Shown here in pieces: positions 7,174 through 9,768 of a stretch of 9,768 bases of DNA. The DNA lies in contig JAEDLP010000069.1 of NCBI GenBank assembly GCA_016295225.1, forward strand, positions 1-9,768, given 5' to 3'. The stretch is from Oscillospiraceae bacterium (GTDB taxonomy: Bacteria > Bacillota > Clostridia > Oscillospirales > Oscillospiraceae). A program made the position numbers and the translations under genes. The notes beneath the pieces were generated by a model that was given only the letters and a program-made list of their open reading frames with translations, made no database searches and had not been told where the DNA came from. Position 1 is the stretch's first letter. Each line of letters starts with the position of its first letter.

Positions 7174-7184
7174 AATCCACTTTT

Positions 7185-7213
7185 ATTATAGTAATCCATT
7201 TTCTCCCTGTCAA
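7185..7213 (-). promoter_or_regulatory. Consensus sigma-70/sigma-A promoter of the gcv operon
   Basis: On the minus strand the -35 box TTGACA (7213-7208) and -10 box TATAAT (7190-7185) both match consensus exactly and are separated by 17 bases (7207-7191), the ideal spacing. Transcription should start near 7176-7179, just before the leader hairpin. A perfect promoter suggests high initiation, leaving control to the riboswitch. Confidence 0.93.
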
Positions 7214-7233
7214 CGTTATTTTTTCGGCATTTT

Positions 7234-7270
7234 ACAAAAAGAAGCCCCGGAGCTTCCATTGCTCCGGGGC
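7234..7270 (-). terminator. Intrinsic terminator after the tetR gene
   Basis: A perfect 10-bp GC-rich stem (GCCCCGGAGC arms at 7244-7253 and 7261-7270) with a 7-base loop is followed on the minus strand by TTCTTTTTGT. It starts 17 bases after the tetR stop and closes the accA/acyl-CoA synthetase/tetR operon just upstream of the gcv promoter. The plus strand side has no T-run, so it is one-directional. Confidence 0.93.
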
Positions 7271-7287
7271 CAGGGATTCTTGTTATA

Positions 7288-7866
7288 TCAGGGCAGGTCG
7301 AACTCCCGGTCGATATTGAACCGCAGGGCCTCCAGGGCCATGTCGTTGTACTCCAGCTCGCCGTTGTCAAACATGATGACGGCCCCGTAGATAAAGGACC
7401 GGACGGCGTAGATCTTCCGGTAGCGGACCTCCATGGGCATATCCACGCTGTCGCAGTAGCCCTTCACCAGCCGTTGGGTCATGCTGCTCAGCTCTCCCCG
7501 CAGGCGGTGGTAGACGTTGTCGAAGTCGTCGTCCTTCAGGGTCAGGATGGACCGGAAGTGGGGATGATCCATGAGAAATTTCACGTATTCCACGCTGATC
7601 TCCACGATCTGCCGGCGGGCGTCCCCCTCATACCGGGCCATGGTCCCCACCTGCTGTTCCCGCCACTGGCCGTTGACATATTCGATCACTGCGGCAATGA
7701 ACTCATTTCGGTTCTCAAAGTGCTTGTAGGGCGCGCCACAGGAGACCCCGCAGGCGTCGGCCACCCGCCGCATGGAAAATCCGGCGATGCCGTTCTTGTT
7801 GATCTCCTCGATCCCCGCCTTGATGAGTTCCTCCCGCTTGCTCCGCCGTCTGGTCTGCCCTGCCAT
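7288..7866 (-). CDS. TetR-family transcriptional regulator
   Basis: 192-residue one-component regulator. The N-terminal TetR DNA-binding domain spans about residues 10-60, with the helix-turn-helix at roughly 30-50 (FSMRRVADACGVSCGAPYKHF), preceded by a basic tail TRRRSKR. The remaining two thirds is an all-helical ligand-binding and dimerisation domain with no motif that tells the ligand. The ATG at 7866 has AGAGGAGGA about 8 bases upstream; the frame stays open further upstream into the preceding gene but with no good start. It lies 38 bases after the acyl-CoA synthetase stop, in the same operon, and ends at a strong terminator. By context it probably controls acyl-CoA or fatty-acid genes and may sense an acyl-CoA, which is known for some TetR regulators but not shown here. 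No palindromic operator was recognised in the window. Confidence 0.9.
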   Translation of the reverse strand: MAGQTRRRSKREELIKAGIEEINKNGIAGFSMRRVADACGVSCGAPYKHFENRNEFIAAVIEYVNGQWREQQVGTMARYEGDARRQIVEISVEYVKFLMDHPHFRSILTLKDDDFDNVYHRLRGELSSMTQRLVKGYCDSVDMPMEVRYRKIYAVRSFIYGAVIMFDNGELEYNDMALEALRFNIDREFDLP

Positions 7867-7904
7867 TCTCTTGTCCTCCTCTTTCTCTGGAGGCGGTCTT
7901 CGGG

Positions 7905-9533
7905 TCACCTGCGCAGCTCCGTTTTCCGGATCTTCCCGCTGATGGTCTTGGGCATGGCCGGCACAAACTCGATCTTTCGAATCCACTTGTACTCCGCCAT
8001 TTTGCTGTTGGCAAACTCCTTGATCTCCAGCTCCAGGGCCCGGGAGGGCTCCCAGCCGGCCGTCAGGACGATGACCGCCTTGATGGCCTGGCCCCGGAGG
8101 GGATCGGGAACCCCCACCACGCTGCACTCCAGCACGGCGGGATGCTCCATGAGGACGTTTTCCACCTCAAAGGGTCCCACGCGAAAACCGCCTGTTTTGA
8201 TTATATCATCAAATCGGCCGTGAAACCAGTAGTTTCCGTCCTCATCTTTCCAGGCAGCGTCTCCGGTGTGGTAGACCCCGTCCTTCCAGACGTGATCCTG
8301 GAGGGTCTGGTTCCCCAGATAGTAGGAGAAGAGGCCCACCTGTTTCCCGTTCTCCGGGGGCAGGATGACGATCTCCCCGATCTCCCCCACGGGGGCGGGG
8401 GTGCCGTCCTTCTGCCGCAGCTCTATATTATATAAAGGAGAGGGAACGCCCATGGAGCCCTCCACGGGGGTACAGCCCTTGAAGTTGGCCATGAGCAGGG
8501 TGGTCTCGGTCTGGCCGTAGCCCTCCGCCAGAGGCAGGCCGGTCTTTTCCGTGAACCGGCGAAAAACCTCCGGGGCCAGCTGTTCCCCGGCGGTGGCGGC
8601 GTGGCGGAGGGTGGGCATATCGGGGATGCCCTTTTTCACCAGATACCGGTACACCGTGGGGGGCGCGCAGAAGGAGGTCACCCCGTAGCGGTTGATGACC
8701 GAGGTGAGCTTTTTCGGGTCGAAATTGTCAAAGTCGAAGACCATCACCGCGCAGCCCACCAGCCACTGGCCATAGATCTTGCCCCAGGAGGCCTTGGCCC
8801 ACCCGGTCTCGGACACGGTGAAGTGGAGGCCGTCGGGCTCCGCCTGGTGCCAGTATTTGGCGGTGACGATGTGGGCCAAAGGGTAGGTAAAGTCGTGGAC
8901 CACCCCTTTGGGGTAGCCGGTGGTGCCGGAGGTGAAGTAGAGCACCATGGGGTCGTGGGCCTGGGTGGGCTGACGGTCCAGGATCTCCGAGGCCCCCTCC
9001 ATGGCGGCGGTGAGGTTTGCAAAGCCCTCCGCCTCCTGCTGGACGGTCCACATGGTACAGGACAGGCCGCACCGGCGGGCCGCCCCTCGAATCCGCTGGG
9101 GAACCTCGTCCTGGGTGGTGCAGACCACCCCCTGGATGGAGGTGCAGCCCATCCGGTAGACGATGTCGTCCTCGGTGAGCATGTGGGTCATGGGGATGAG
9201 GATGGCCCCGATCTTGTGGAGAGCCACGGCGGTAAGCCAGTACTCATAGTGGCGCTTGAGAATCACCATGACCTTGTCCCCCCGGCGGATGCCGGCGGAC
9301 AGGAAGACGTTGGCCACCCGGTTGCTCAGGAGGCTGATGTCCCGGAAGGTGAAGATACGCTCCTCCCCCTCCCCGTTGCACCAGACCATGGCCCGCTTGC
9401 CGGGCTCCTTCCGGGCGGCGGCGTCCACCACGTCGTAGCCAAAGTTGAAATCGTCGGGATAGTCCACCCGGAAGCCGGTGAGGCGGCCCTGGGGGTCCAC
9501 CTCCTCCCGGCAGTATGTCTCATAGATCTGCAT
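7905..9533 (-). CDS. AMP-forming acyl-CoA synthetase (acetate/medium-chain acyl-CoA ligase-like)
   Basis: Member of the ANL adenylate-forming superfamily: activates a carboxylic acid with ATP to an acyl-AMP and makes the acyl-CoA. The protein has 542 residues. Seen: phosphate-binding YFTSGTTGYPKG (199-210), YGQTET (339-344), YHTGD (421-425), hinge GRFDDIIKTGGFRV (439-452) and the C-terminal PKTISGKIRKTELR (529-542) with catalytic K534. Overall pattern resembles the medium-chain ACSM/acetyl-CoA synthetase-like branch, including WHQAEPDGLHFTVSETGWAK (228-247), so short to medium acyl substrates are likely, but the exact acid cannot be read. The ATG at 9533 is chosen: GAGGAA lies about 7 bases upstream and QIYETYC begins the conserved part; an in-frame start at 9593 would lie deep in accA. 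It overlaps the accA end by 14 bases in another frame, suggesting translational coupling, and precedes tetR. Confidence 0.93.
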   Translation of the reverse strand: MQIYETYCREEVDPQGRLTGFRVDYPDDFNFGYDVVDAAARKEPGKRAMVWCNGEGEERIFTFRDISLLSNRVANVFLSAGIRRGDKVMVILKRHYEYWLTAVALHKIGAILIPMTHMLTEDDIVYRMGCTSIQGVVCTTQDEVPQRIRGAARRCGLSCTMWTVQQEAEGFANLTAAMEGASEILDRQPTQAHDPMVLYFTSGTTGYPKGVVHDFTYPLAHIVTAKYWHQAEPDGLHFTVSETGWAKASWGKIYGQWLVGCAVMVFDFDNFDPKKLTSVINRYGVTSFCAPPTVYRYLVKKGIPDMPTLRHAATAGEQLAPEVFRRFTEKTGLPLAEGYGQTETTLLMANFKGCTPVEGSMGVPSPLYNIELRQKDGTPAPVGEIGEIVILPPENGKQVGLFSYYLGNQTLQDHVWKDGVYHTGDAAWKDEDGNYWFHGRFDDIIKTGGFRVGPFEVENVLMEHPAVLECSVVGVPDPLRGQAIKAVIVLTAGWEPSRALELEIKEFANSKMAEYKWIRKIEFVPAMPKTISGKIRKTELRR

Positions 9534-9768
9534 GGTCGGTTTCCTCGTTCTTTGGGTCAATGGTTCCTTGGCCGAAGGCCCGGAACCGGGCATAGCGGGT
9601 TTCCAGGCGGTCCTCCTGGGCCAGCAGGGTCTTCAGCTCCTTCTCCAGCCCCTGGGCCAGACGGCCGTAGAAGCTGGGCTGCCCCAGATCCCGCTCGTGG
9701 AGGACCTTCTCAATGACCCCCAGCTCCAGAGCGTCCTGGGCGGTGAGCTTCAGCCGCTGGGCGGCCTC
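9520..9768 (-). CDS. accA: Acetyl-CoA carboxylase carboxyltransferase alpha subunit, 3' end only
   Basis: Only the last 82 codons are in the window; the 5' part lies beyond base 9768. The read begins with an LKLTAQDALELGVIEKV segment and later has RYARFRAFG, which match the C-terminal end of AccA proteins. AccA with AccD transfers carboxyl from biotin to acetyl-CoA to give malonyl-CoA, the first step of fatty-acid synthesis. The usual conserved PEPLGGAH after this segment is replaced by HERDLGQPSFYG, so the identification rests on the flanking parts. After RAFG there is an 18-residue tail ending at TGA 9520 that overlaps the next gene's start by 14 bases. Another crotonase-fold carboxyltransferase subunit is the main alternative. 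Confidence 0.7.
   Translation of the reverse strand, partial: EAAQRLKLTAQDALELGVIEKVLHERDLGQPSFYGRLAQGLEKELKTLLAQEDRLETRYARFRAFGQGTIDPKNEETDHADL

Noticed and set aside
7867..8127. Upstream extension of the TetR gene
   Set aside because: The extra 87 residues overlap the acyl-CoA synthetase, are low complexity, and the strong ribosome binding site lies directly before the ATG at 7866.
8601..9716. Long plus-strand open frame opposite the acyl-CoA synthetase
   Set aside because: Antisense artefact; it also runs across the accA/acyl-CoA synthetase overlap.

Overview
The window carries one strand's worth of genes: every gene I can support reads right to left (minus strand). The DNA is GC-rich and codons end mostly in G or C. 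Ribosome binding sites are strong GAGG/GGAGG types. The glycine decarboxylase P protein is split into two subunits, lipoate is attached by an LplA-type ligase, and a tandem glycine riboswitch drives the operon. Together these suggest a GC-rich anaerobic Firmicute, perhaps a gut Oscillospiraceae/Flavonifractor-like clostridium. The taxon is inference from style, not a database match.

Right part (9768 to 7234): the 3' end of a gene that looks like accA (acetyl-CoA carboxylase carboxyltransferase alpha subunit) overlaps by 14 bases a complete AMP-forming acyl-CoA synthetase gene. A TetR-family regulator gene follows 38 bases later, then a textbook intrinsic terminator. This is the tail of a fatty-acid or acyl-CoA metabolism operon whose promoter lies outside the window.

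Middle (7213 to 6823): a perfect-consensus sigma-70 type promoter (TTGACA, 17 bases, TATAAT) starts a long leader. The leader holds a small hairpin, a tandem (two-aptamer) glycine riboswitch and a short expression platform with a weak terminator-like hairpin, and ends at the gcvT ribosome binding site.

Left part (6822 to 1): a complete glycine cleavage operon, gcvT-gcvH-gcvPA-gcvPB, followed by lplA (lipoate ligase, which can charge GcvH) and lpdA (dihydrolipoyl dehydrogenase, the L protein, cut by the window edge). All four proteins of the glycine cleavage cycle plus the enzyme that loads its lipoyl cofactor therefore sit behind one glycine sensor. Glycine binding should raise expression, so glycine is degraded to CO2, ammonia, 5,10-methylene-tetrahydrofolate and NADH (or, run in reverse, made from them). 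Two strong inverted repeats without U-tracts lie before lplA and before lpdA and may adjust the expression of the accessory genes.

I do not see a new kind of system here. The most useful points for a second look are the odd second aptamer and expression platform of the riboswitch, the two intergenic hairpins, and the translationally coupled accA/acyl-CoA synthetase/tetR arrangement. No mobile elements, CRISPR arrays, tRNA or rRNA genes are visible.
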